In this document: piece after piece, positions 53,195-64,000 of the stretch
Position numbering within the stretch: position 1 is the first letter of the stretch
Layout of the letters: each line of letters begins with the position of its first letter
Source: Flectonema sp. DT1601
Lineage: Eukaryota; Euglenozoa; Diplonemea; Diplonemida; Diplonemidae
Reading direction: 5' to 3'
Length of the DNA stretch: 64,000 bases
Assembly: GCA_964019425.1 (NCBI GenBank)
Contig: OZ025815.1
Coordinates: 989,920-1,053,919 of the forward strand
Program-made: the position numbers and the translations under genes
Notes under the pieces: generated by a model
Database searches by the model: none
Told to the model about the DNA's origin: nothing
The model's input: the letters and a program-made list of their open reading frames with translations, nothing else

Positions 53195-53437
53195 GTTTAG
53201 GTAAAAATAGAGAGAAGAATCTCCCTCCCAGACTCGAACCGGCGCTCCCTAACGACCCTTCGAGACACTCATCCCGTTCTCCCTCCAACCATTCCACCAC
53301 TCCCCACCTGAAAGATAAAAAAACCCAAAATTCTTTTCAAAAAACAAAGCTTTCTTGTCTTCACTCTAAGGAGTTAGTAAGGTGTAAAATTGCAGTACCT
53401 TTTAAGAAGGAACTTTCTAAGTCCAGGAACGTGCCAT
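53195..53437. other. spacer between element 2 and the octamer array
   Basis: 243 bp with no protein gene. It holds a tRNA-like Pol III promoter pair on the minus strand (53221-53306). It could be the displaced right end of element 1, since the octamer follows directly. Confidence 0.45.
53221..53306 (-). other. tRNA-like sequence with A and B boxes
   Basis: On the minus strand TGGTGGAATGG matches the A-box consensus, and 49 nt later GTTCGAGTC matches the B box. That spacing suits a type II tRNA or a tRNA-headed SINE. The acceptor and D stems do not pair well, so it is not a good functional tRNA. A T-rich stretch lies downstream. Confidence 0.35.
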
Positions 53438-56400
53438 AACCCGCAAACCCGCAAACCCGCAAACCCGCAAACCCGCAAACCCGCAAACCCGCAAACCCGC
53501 AAACCTGCAAACCCGCAAACCCGCAAACCCGCAAACCCGCAAACCCGCAAACCCGCAAACCCGCAAACCCGCAAACCCGCAAACCCGCAAACCCGCAAAC
53601 CCGCAAACCCGCAAACCCGCAAACCCGCAAACCCGCAAACCCGCAAACCCGCAAACCCGCAAACCCGCAAACCCGCAAACCCGCAAACCCGCAAACCCGC
53701 AAACCCGCAAACCCGCAAACCCGCAAACCCGCAAACCCGCAAACCCGCAAACCCGCAAACCCGCAAACCCGCAAACCCGCAAACCCGCAAACCCGCAAAC
53801 CCGCAAACCCGCAAACCCGCAAACCCGCAAACCCGCAAACCCGCAAACCCGCAAACCCGCAAACCCGCAAACCCGCAAACCCGCAAACCCGCAAACCCGC
53901 AAACCCGCAAACCCGCAAACCCGCAAACCCGCAAACCCGCAAACCCGCAAACCCGCAAACCCGCAAACCCGCAAACCCGCAAACCCGCAAACCCGCAAAC
54001 CCGCAAACCCGCAAACCCGCAAACCCGCAAACCCGCAAACCCGCAAACCCGCAAACCCGCAAACCCGCAAACCCGCAAACCCGCAAACCCGCAAACCCGC
54101 AAACCCGCAAACCCGCAAACCCGCAAACCCGCAAACCCGCAAACCCGCAAACCCGCAAACCCGCAAACCCGCAAACCCGCAAACCCGCAAACCCGCAAAC
54201 CCGCAAACCCGCAAACCCGCAAACCCGCAAACCCGCAAACCCGCAAACCCGCAAACCCGCAAACCCGCAAACCCGCAAACCCGCAAACCCGCAAACCCGC
54301 AAACCCGCAAACCCGCAAACCCGCAAACCCGCAAACCCGCAAACCCGCAAACCCGCAAACCCGCAAACCCGCAAACCCGCAAACCCGCAAACCCGCAAAC
54401 CCGCAAACCCGCAAACCCGCAAACCCGCAAACCCGCAAACCCGCAAACCCGCAAACCCGCAAACCCGCAAACCCGCAAACCCGCAAACCCGCAAACCCGC
54501 AAACCCGCAAACCCGCAAACCCGCAAACCCGCAAACCCGCAAACCCGCAAACCCGCAAACCCGCAAACCCGCAAACCCGCAAACCCGCAAACCCGCAAAC
54601 CCGCAAACCCGCAAACCCGCAAACCCGCAAACCCGCAAACCCGCAAACCCGCAAACCCGCAAACCCGCAAACCCGCAAACCCGCAAACCCGCAAACCCGC
54701 AAACCCGCAAACCCGCAAACCCGCAAACCCGCAAACCCGCAAACCCGCAAACCCGCAAACCCGCAAACCCGCAAACCCGCAAACCCGCAAACCCGCAAAC
54801 CCGCAAACCCGCAAACCCGCAAACCCGCAAACCCGCAAACCCGCAAACCCGCAAACCCGCAAACCCGCAAACCCGCAAACCCGCAAACCCGCAAACCCGC
54901 AAACCCGCAAACCCGCAAACCCGCAAACCCGCAAACCCGCAAACCCGCAAACCCGCAAACCCGCAAACCCGCAAACCCGCAAACCCGCAAACCCGCAAAC
55001 CCGCAAACCCGCAAACCCGCAAACCCGCAAACCCGCAAACCCGCAAACCCGCAAACCCGCAAACCCGCAAACCCGCAAACCCGCAAACCCGCAAACCCGC
55101 AAACCCGCAAACCCGCAAACCCGCAAACCCGCAAACCCGCAAACCCGCAAACCCGCAAACCCGCAAACCCGCAAACCCGCAAACCCGCAAACCCGCAAAC
55201 CCGCAAACCCGCAAACCCGCAAACCCGCAAACCCGCAAACCCGCAAACCCGCAAACCCGCAAACCCGCAAACCCGCAAACCCGCAAACCCGCAAACCCGC
55301 AAACCCGCAAACCCGCAAACCCGCAAACCCGCAAACCCGCAAACCCGCAAACCCGCAAACCCGCAAACCCGCAAACCCGCAAACCCGCAAACCCGCAAAC
55401 CCGCAAACCCGCAAACCCGCAAACCCGCAAACCCGCAAACCCGCAAACCCGCAAACCCGCAAACCCGCAAACCCGCAAACCCGCAAACCCGCAAACCCGC
55501 AAACCCGCAAACCCGCAAACCCGCAAACCCGCAAACCCGCAAACCCGCAAACCCGCAAACCCGCAAACCCGCAAACCCGCAAACCCGCAAACCCGCAAAC
55601 CCGCAAACCCGCAAACCCGCAAACCCGCAAACCCGCAAACCCGCAAACCCGCAAACCCGCAAACCCGCAAACCCGCAAACCCGCAAACCCGCAAACCCGC
55701 AAACCCGCAAACCCGCAAACCCGCAAACCCGCAAACCCGCAAACCCGCAAACCCGCAAACCCGCAAACCCGCAAACCCGCAAACCCGCAAACCCGCAAAC
55801 CCGCAAACCCGCAAACCCGCAAACCCGCAAACCCGCAAACCCGCAAACCCGCAAACCCGCAAACCCGCAAACCCGCAAACCCGCAAACCCGCAAACCCGC
55901 AAACCCGCAAACCCGCAAACCCGCAAACCCGCAAACCCGCAAACCCGCAAACCCGCAAACCCGCAAACCCGCAAACCCGCAAACCCGCAAACCCGCAAAC
56001 CCGCAAACCCGCAAACCCGCAAACCCGCAAACCCGCAAACCCGCAAACCCGCAAACCCGCAAACCCGCAAACCCGCAAACCCGCAAACCCGCAAACCCGC
56101 AAACCCGCAAACCCGCAAACCCGCAAACCCGCAAACCCGCAAACCCGCAAACCCGCAAACCCGCAAACCCGCAAACCCGCAAACCCGCAAACCCGCAAAC
56201 CCGCAAACCCGCAAACCCGCAAACCCGCAAACCCGCAAACCCGCAAACCCGCAAACCCGCAAACCCGCAAACCCGCAAACCCGCAAACCCGCAAACCCGC
56301 AAACCCGCAAACCCGCAAACCCGCAAACCCGCAAACCCGCAAACCCGCAAACCCGCAAACCCGCAAACCCGCAAACCCGCAAACCCGCAAACCCGCAAAC

Positions 56401-59400
56401 CCGCAAACCCGCAAACCCGCAAACCCGCAAACCCGCAAACCCGCAAACCCGCAAACCCGCAAACCCGCAAACCCGCAAACCCGCAAACCCGCAAACCCGC
56501 AAACCCGCAAACCCGCAAACCCGCAAACCCGCAAACCCGCAAACCCGCAAACCCGCAAACCCGCAAACCCGCAAACCCGCAAACCCGCAAACCCGCAAAC
56601 CCGCAAACCCGCAAACCCGCAAACCCGCAAACCCGCAAACCCGCAAACCCGCAAACCCGCAAACCCGCAAACCCGCAAACCCGCAAACCCGCAAACCCGC
56701 AAACCCGCAAACCCGCAAACCCGCAAACCCGCAAACCCGCAAACCCGCAAACCCGCAAACCCGCAAACCCGCAAACCCGCAAACCCGCAAACCCGCAAAC
56801 CCGCAAACCCGCAAACCCGCAAACCCGCAAACCCGCAAACCCGCAAACCCGCAAACCCGCAAACCCGCAAACCCGCAAACCCGCAAACCCGCAAACCCGC
56901 AAACCCGCAAACCCGCAAACCCGCAAACCCGCAAACCCGCAAACCCGCAAACCCGCAAACCCGCAAACCCGCAAACCCGCAAACCCGCAAACCCGCAAAC
57001 CCGCAAACCCGCAAACCCGCAAACCCGCAAACCCGCAAACCCGCAAACCCGCAAACCCGCAAACCCGCAAACCCGCAAACCCGCAAACCCGCAAACCCGC
57101 AAACCCGCAAACCCGCAAACCCGCAAACCCGCAAACCCGCAAACCCGCAAACCCGCAAACCCGCAAACCCGCAAACCCGCAAACCCGCAAACCCGCAAAC
57201 CCGCAAACCCGCAAACCCGCAAACCCGCAAACCCGCAAACCCGCAAACCCGCAAACCCGCAAACCCGCAAACCCGCAAACCCGCAAACCCGCAAACCCGC
57301 AAACCCGCAAACCCGCAAACCCGCAAACCCGCAAACCCGCAAACCCGCAAACCCGCAAACCCGCAAACCCGCAAACCCGCAAACCCGCAAACCCGCAAAC
57401 CCGCAAACCCGCAAACCCGCAAACCCGCAAACCCGCAAACCCGCAAACCCGCAAACCCGCAAACCCGCAAACCCGCAAACCCGCAAACCCGCAAACCCGC
57501 AAACCCGCAAACCCGCAAACCCGCAAACCCGCAAACCCGCAAACCCGCAAACCCGCAAACCCGCAAACCCGCAAACCCGCAAACCCGCAAACCCGCAAAC
57601 CCGCAAACCCGCAAACCCGCAAACCCGCAAACCCGCAAACCCGCAAACCCGCAAACCCGCAAACCCGCAAACCCGCAAACCCGCAAACCCGCAAACCCGC
57701 AAACCCGCAAACCCGCAAACCCGCAAACCCGCAAACCCGCAAACCCGCAAACCCGCAAACCCGCAAACCCGCAAACCCGCAAACCCGCAAACCCGCAAAC
57801 CCGCAAACCCGCAAACCCGCAAACCCGCAAACCCGCAAACCCGCAAACCCGCAAACCCGCAAACCCGCAAACCCGCAAACCCGCAAACCCGCAAACCCGC
57901 AAACCCGCAAACCCGCAAACCCGCAAACCCGCAAACCCGCAAACCCGCAAACCCGCAAACCCGCAAACCCGCAAACCCGCAAACCCGCAAACCCGCAAAC
58001 CCGCAAACCCGCAAACCCGCAAACCCGCAAACCCGCAAACCCGCAAACCCGCAAACCCGCAAACCCGCAAACCCGCAAACCCGCAAACCCGCAAACCCGC
58101 AAACCCGCAAACCCGCAAACCCGCAAACCCGCAAACCCGCAAACCCGCAAACCCGCAAACCCGCAAACCCGCAAACCCGCAAACCCGCAAACCCGCAAAC
58201 CCGCAAACCCGCAAACCCGCAAACCCGCAAACCCGCAAACCCGCAAACCCGCAAACCCGCAAACCCGCAAACCCGCAAACCCGCAAACCCGCAAACCCGC
58301 AAACCCGCAAACCCGCAAACCCGCAAACCCGCAAACCCGCAAACCCGCAAACCCGCAAACCCGCAAACCCGCAAACCCGCAAACCCGCAAACCCGCAAAC
58401 CCGCAAACCCGCAAACCCGCAAACCCGCAAACCCGCAAACCCGCAAACCCGCAAACCCGCAAACCCGCAAACCCGCAAACCCGCAAACCCGCAAACCCGC
58501 AAACCCGCAAACCCGCAAACCCGCAAACCCGCAAACCCGCAAACCCGCAAACCCGCAAACCCGCAAACCCGCAAACCCGCAAACCCGCAAACCCGCAAAC
58601 CCGCAAACCCGCAAACCCGCAAACCCGCAAACCCGCAAACCCGCAAACCCGCAAACCCGCAAACCCGCAAACCCGCAAACCCGCAAACCCGCAAACCCGC
58701 AAACCCGCAAACCCGCAAACCCGCAAACCCGCAAACCCGCAAACCCGCAAACCCGCAAACCCGCAAACCCGCAAACCCGCAAACCCGCAAACCCGCAAAC
58801 CCGCAAACCCGCAAACCCGCAAACCCGCAAACCCGCAAACCCGCAAACCCGCAAACCCGCAAACCCGCAAACCCGCAAACCCGCAAACCCGCAAACCCGC
58901 AAACCCGCAAACCCGCAAACCCGCAAACCCGCAAACCCGCAAACCCGCAAACCCGCAAACCCGCAAACCCGCAAACCCGCAAACCCGCAAACCCGCAAAC
59001 CCGCAAACCCGCAAACCCGCAAACCCGCAAACCCGCAAACCCGCAAACCCGCAAACCCGCAAACCCGCAAACCCGCAAACCCGCAAACCCGCAAACCCGC
59101 AAACCCGCAAACCCGCAAACCCGCAAACCCGCAAACCCGCAAACCCGCAAACCCGCAAACCCGCAAACCCGCAAACCCGCAAACCCGCAAACCCGCAAAC
59201 CCGCAAACCCGCAAACCCGCAAACCCGCAAACCCGCAAACCCGCAAACCCGCAAACCCGCAAACCCGCAAACCCGCAAACCCGCAAACCCGCAAACCCGC
59301 AAACCCGCAAACCCGCAAACCCGCAAACCCGCAAACCCGCAAACCCGCAAACCCGCAAACCCGCAAACCCGCAAACCCGCAAACCCGCAAACCCGCAAAC

Positions 59401-62400
59401 CCGCAAACCCGCAAACCCGCAAACCCGCAAACCCGCAAACCCGCAAACCCGCAAACCCGCAAACCCGCAAACCCGCAAACCCGCAAACCCGCAAACCCGC
59501 AAACCCGCAAACCCGCAAACCCGCAAACCCGCAAACCCGCAAACCCGCAAACCCGCAAACCCGCAAACCCGCAAACCCGCAAACCCGCAAACCCGCAAAC
59601 CCGCAAACCCGCAAACCCGCAAACCCGCAAACCCGCAAACCCGCAAACCCGCAAACCCGCAAACCCGCAAACCCGCAAACCCGCAAACCCGCAAACCCGC
59701 AAACCCGCAAACCCGCAAACCCGCAAACCCGCAAACCCGCAAACCCGCAAACCCGCAAACCCGCAAACCCGCAAACCCGCAAACCCGCAAACCCGCAAAC
59801 CCGCAAACCCGCAAACCCGCAAACCCGCAAACCCGCAAACCCGCAAACCCGCAAACCCGCAAACCCGCAAACCCGCAAACCCGCAAACCCGCAAACCCGC
59901 AAACCCGCAAACCCGCAAACCCGCAAACCCGCAAACCCGCAAACCCGCAAACCCGCAAACCCGCAAACCCGCAAACCCGCAAACCCGCAAACCCGCAAAC
60001 CCGCAAACCCGCAAACCCGCAAACCCGCAAACCCGCAAACCCGCAAACCCGCAAACCCGCAAACCCGCAAACCCGCAAACCCGCAAACCCGCAAACCCGC
60101 AAACCCGCAAACCCGCAAACCCGCAAACCCGCAAACCCGCAAACCCGCAAACCCGCAAACCCGCAAACCCGCAAACCCGCAAACCCGCAAACCCGCAAAC
60201 CCGCAAACCCGCAAACCCGCAAACCCGCAAACCCGCAAACCCGCAAACCCGCAAACCCGCAAACCCGCAAACCCGCAAACCCGCAAACCCGCAAACCCGC
60301 AAACCCGCAAACCCGCAAACCCGCAAACCCGCAAACCCGCAAACCCGCAAACCCGCAAACCCGCAAACCCGCAAACCCGCAAACCCGCAAACCCGCAAAC
60401 CCGCAAACCCGCAAACCCGCAAACCCGCAAACCCGCAAACCCGCAAACCCGCAAACCCGCAAACCCGCAAACCCGCAAACCCGCAAACCCGCAAACCCGC
60501 AAACCCGCAAACCCGCAAACCCGCAAACCCGCAAACCCGCAAACCCGCAAACCCGCAAACCCGCAAACCCGCAAACCCGCAAACCCGCAAACCCGCAAAC
60601 CCGCAAACCCGCAAACCCGCAAACCCGCAAACCCGCAAACCCGCAAACCCGCAAACCCGCAAACCCGCAAACCCGCAAACCCGCAAACCCGCAAACCCGC
60701 AAACCCGCAAACCCGCAAACCCGCAAACCCGCAAACCCGCAAACCCGCAAACCCGCAAACCCGCAAACCCGCAAACCCGCAAACCCGCAAACCCGCAAAC
60801 CCGCAAACCCGCAAACCCGCAAACCCGCAAACCCGCAAACCCGCAAACCCGCAAACCCGCAAACCCGCAAACCCGCAAACCCGCAAACCCGCAAACCCGC
60901 AAACCCGCAAACCCGCAAACCCGCAAACCCGCAAACCCGCAAACCCGCAAACCCGCAAACCCGCAAACCCGCAAACCCGCAAACCCGCAAACCCGCAAAC
61001 CCGCAAACCCGCAAACCCGCAAACCCGCAAACCCGCAAACCCGCAAACCCGCAAACCCGCAAACCCGCAAACCCGCAAACCCGCAAACCCGCAAACCCGC
61101 AAACCCGCAAACCCGCAAACCCGCAAACCCGCAAACCCGCAAACCCGCAAACCCGCAAACCCGCAAACCCGCAAACCCGCAAACCCGCAAACCCGCAAAC
61201 CCGCAAACCCGCAAACCCGCAAACCCGCAAACCCGCAAACCCGCAAACCCGCAAACCCGCAAACCCGCAAACCCGCAAACCCGCAAACCCGCAAACCCGC
61301 AAACCCGCAAACCCGCAAACCCGCAAACCCGCAAACCCGCAAACCCGCAAACCCGCAAACCCGCAAACCCGCAAACCCGCAAACCCGCAAACCCGCAAAC
61401 CCGCAAACCCGCAAACCCGCAAACCCGCAAACCCGCAAACCCGCAAACCCGCAAACCCGCAAACCCGCAAACCCGCAAACCCGCAAACCCGCAAACCCGC
61501 AAACCCGCAAACCCGCAAACCCGCAAACCCGCAAACCCGCAAACCCGCAAACCCGCAAACCCGCAAACCCGCAAACCCGCAAACCCGCAAACCCGCAAAC
61601 CCGCAAACCCGCAAACCCGCAAACCCGCAAACCCGCAAACCCGCAAACCCGCAAACCCGCAAACCCGCAAACCCGCAAACCCGCAAACCCGCAAACCCGC
61701 AAACCCGCAAACCCGCAAACCCGCAAACCCGCAAACCCGCAAACCCGCAAACCCGCAAACCCGCAAACCCGCAAACCCGCAAACCCGCAAACCCGCAAAC
61801 CCGCAAACCCGCAAACCCGCAAACCCGCAAACCCGCAAACCCGCAAACCCGCAAACCCGCAAACCCGCAAACCCGCAAACCCGCAAACCCGCAAACCCGC
61901 AAACCCGCAAACCCGCAAACCCGCAAACCCGCAAACCCGCAAACCCGCAAACCCGCAAACCCGCAAACCCGCAAACCCGCAAACCCGCAAACCCGCAAAC
62001 CCGCAAACCCGCAAACCCGCAAACCCGCAAACCCGCAAACCCGCAAACCCGCAAACCCGCAAACCCGCAAACCCGCAAACCCGCAAACCCGCAAACCCGC
62101 AAACCCGCAAACCCGCAAACCCGCAAACCCGCAAACCCGCAAACCCGCAAACCCGCAAACCCGCAAACCCGCAAACCCGCAAACCCGCAAACCCGCAAAC
62201 CCGCAAACCCGCAAACCCGCAAACCCGCAAACCCGCAAACCCGCAAACCCGCAAACCCGCAAACCCGCAAACCCGCAAACCCGCAAACCCGCAAACCCGC
62301 AAACCCGCAAACCCGCAAACCCGCAAACCCGCAAACCCGCAAACCCGCAAACCCGCAAACCCGCAAACCCGCAAACCCGCAAACCCGCAAACCCGCAAAC

Positions 62401-64000
62401 CCGCAAACCCGCAAACCCGCAAACCCGCAAACCCGCAAACCCGCAAACCCGCAAACCCGCAAACCCGCAAACCCGCAAACCCGCAAACCCGCAAACCCGC
62501 AAACCCGCAAACCCGCAAACCCGCAAACCCGCAAACCCGCAAACCCGCAAACCCGCAAACCCGCAAACCCGCAAACCCGCAAACCCGCAAACCCGCAAAC
62601 CCGCAAACCCGCAAACCCGCAAACCCGCAAACCCGCAAACCCGCAAACCCGCAAACCCGCAAACCCGCAAACCCGCAAACCCGCAAACCCGCAAACCCGC
62701 AAACCCGCAAACCCGCAAACCCGCAAACCCGCAAACCCGCAAACCCGCAAACCCGCAAACCCGCAAACCCGCAAACCCGCAAACCCGCAAACCCGCAAAC
62801 CCGCAAACCCGCAAACCCGCAAACCCGCAAACCCGCAAACCCGCAAACCCGCAAACCCGCAAACCCGCAAACCCGCAAACCCGCAAACCCGCAAACCCGC
62901 AAACCCGCAAACCCGCAAACCCGCAAACCCGCAAACCCGCAAACCCGCAAACCCGCAAACCCGCAAACCCGCAAACCCGCAAACCGCAAACCCGCAAACC
63001 CGCAAACCCGCAAACCCGCAAACCCGCAAACCCGCAAACCCGCAAACCCGCAAACCCGCAAACCCGCAAACCCGCAAACCCGCAAACCCGCAAACCCGCA
63101 AACCCGCAAACCCGCAAACCCGCAAACCCGCAAACCCGCAAACCCGCAAACCCGCAAACCCGCAAACCCGCAAACCCGCAAACCCGCAAACCCGCAAACC
63201 CGCAAACCCGCAAACCCGCAAACCCGCAAACCCGCAAACCCGCAAACCCGCAAACCCGCAAACCCGCAAACCCGCAAACCCGCAAACCCGCAAACCCGCA
63301 AACCCGCAAACCCGCAAACCCGCAAACCCGCAAACCCGCAAACCCGCAAACCCGCAAACCCGCAAACCCGCAAACCCGCAAACCCGCAAACCCGCAAACC
63401 CGCAAACCCGCAAACCCGCAAACCCGCAAACCCGCAAACCCGCAAACCCGCAACCCGCAAACCCGCAAACCCGCAAACCCGCAAACCCGCAAACCCGCAA
63501 ACCCGCAAACCCGCAAACCCGCAAACCCGCAAACCCGCAAACCCGCAAACCCGCAAACCCGCAAACCCGCAAACCCGCAAACCCGCAAACCGCAAACCCG
63601 CAAACCCGCAAACCCGCAAACCCGCAAACCCGCAAACCCGCAAACCCGCAAACCCGCAAACCCGCAAACCCGCAAACCCGCAAACCCGCAAACCCGCAAA
63701 CCCGCAAACCCGCAAACCCGCAAACCCGCAAACCCGCAAACCCGCAAACCCGCAAACCCGCAAACCCGCAAACCCGCAAACCCGCAAACCCGCAAACCCG
63801 CAAACCCGCAAACCCGCAAACCCGCAAACCCGCAAACCCCGCAAACCCGCAAACCCGCAAACCCGCAAACCCGCAAACCCGCAAACCCCGCAAACCCGCA
63901 AACCCGCAAACCCGCAAACCCGCAAACCCGCAAACCCGCAAACCCGCAAACCCGCAAACCCCAAACCCGCAAACCCGCAACCCGCAAACCCGCAAACCCG
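53438..64000 (+). repeat. octamer array (AAACCCGC)n, at least 10.5 kb
   Basis: About 1,320 copies of an 8-bp unit run off the right end of the window. Between 53438 and about 62980 the array is nearly perfect, with one variant unit (AAACCTGC at 53501). From 62981 rightward, units of 7 or 9 bp appear (AAACCGC, AACCCGC, AAACCCCGC) and become frequent near 63830-63980. All reading frames are open because three units make 24 bp without a stop; no protein is implied. The unit has one CpG. Confidence 0.98.

Noticed and set aside
53361-63995. Three minus-strand open frames of about 3,500 codons with a GLRVCGFA repeat
   Set aside because: They are the octamer array read in three frames; the 24-bp triple unit simply lacks stop codons. 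All frames give the same peptide and there is no non-repeat protein content.

Overview
This is nuclear DNA of a eukaryotic protist. The evidence is short GT-AG cis-introns (62-75 bp), a kinesin-13, T-rich intergenic DNA, satellite arrays and a retroelement. Every host gene recognised lies on the + strand. Most have an AG, often after a pyrimidine-rich stretch, within about 3-30 nt upstream of the start codon. That layout resembles polycistronic transcription with spliced-leader trans-splicing. The architecture of the large surface proteins and the gene order of the retroelement also fit Euglenozoa, perhaps a diplonemid or free-living relative. This placement is an inference; no spliced-leader gene was seen.

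Region 1 (1-13.6 kb): a 5'-partial Cys-rich surface protein with three DUF4215-type repeats and a GPI-like tail; an iodothyronine-deiodinase-like gene with an in-frame TGA at the active-site position, so a probable selenoprotein; and two tandem paralogues that encode large surface proteins with a secreted head, a Pro-Thr repeat stalk and a roughly seven-helix membrane domain.

Region 2 (13.6-19.5 kb) has no recognisable protein gene. It holds a fragment of the 5' end of large-subunit rRNA, three of four copies of an inverted-repeat hairpin family, a 105-bp tandem duplication, one copy of a dispersed repeat and many homopolymer tracts.

Region 3 (19.5-31.3 kb) is a compact housekeeping cluster: SGNH esterase, ubiquitin-like/methyltransferase fusion, four-helix membrane protein, serine/threonine dehydratase-type PLP enzyme, PPR-like protein (one intron), kinesin-13 (four introns) and an unrecognised small membrane protein.

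Region 4 (32.1-64 kb) is repeat DNA: about 73 tandem copies of a 190/198-bp satellite with higher-order structure; a gag plus tyrosine-recombinase element; a second, apparently whole tyrosine-recombinase retroelement inserted beside or inside it in the opposite orientation, with split direct repeats and the order gag-recombinase-reverse transcriptase; and at least 10.5 kb of the octamer AAACCCGC, which runs off the window. Two copies of the same octamer, inverted, sit at the satellite/element junction, so the whole block may share one history.
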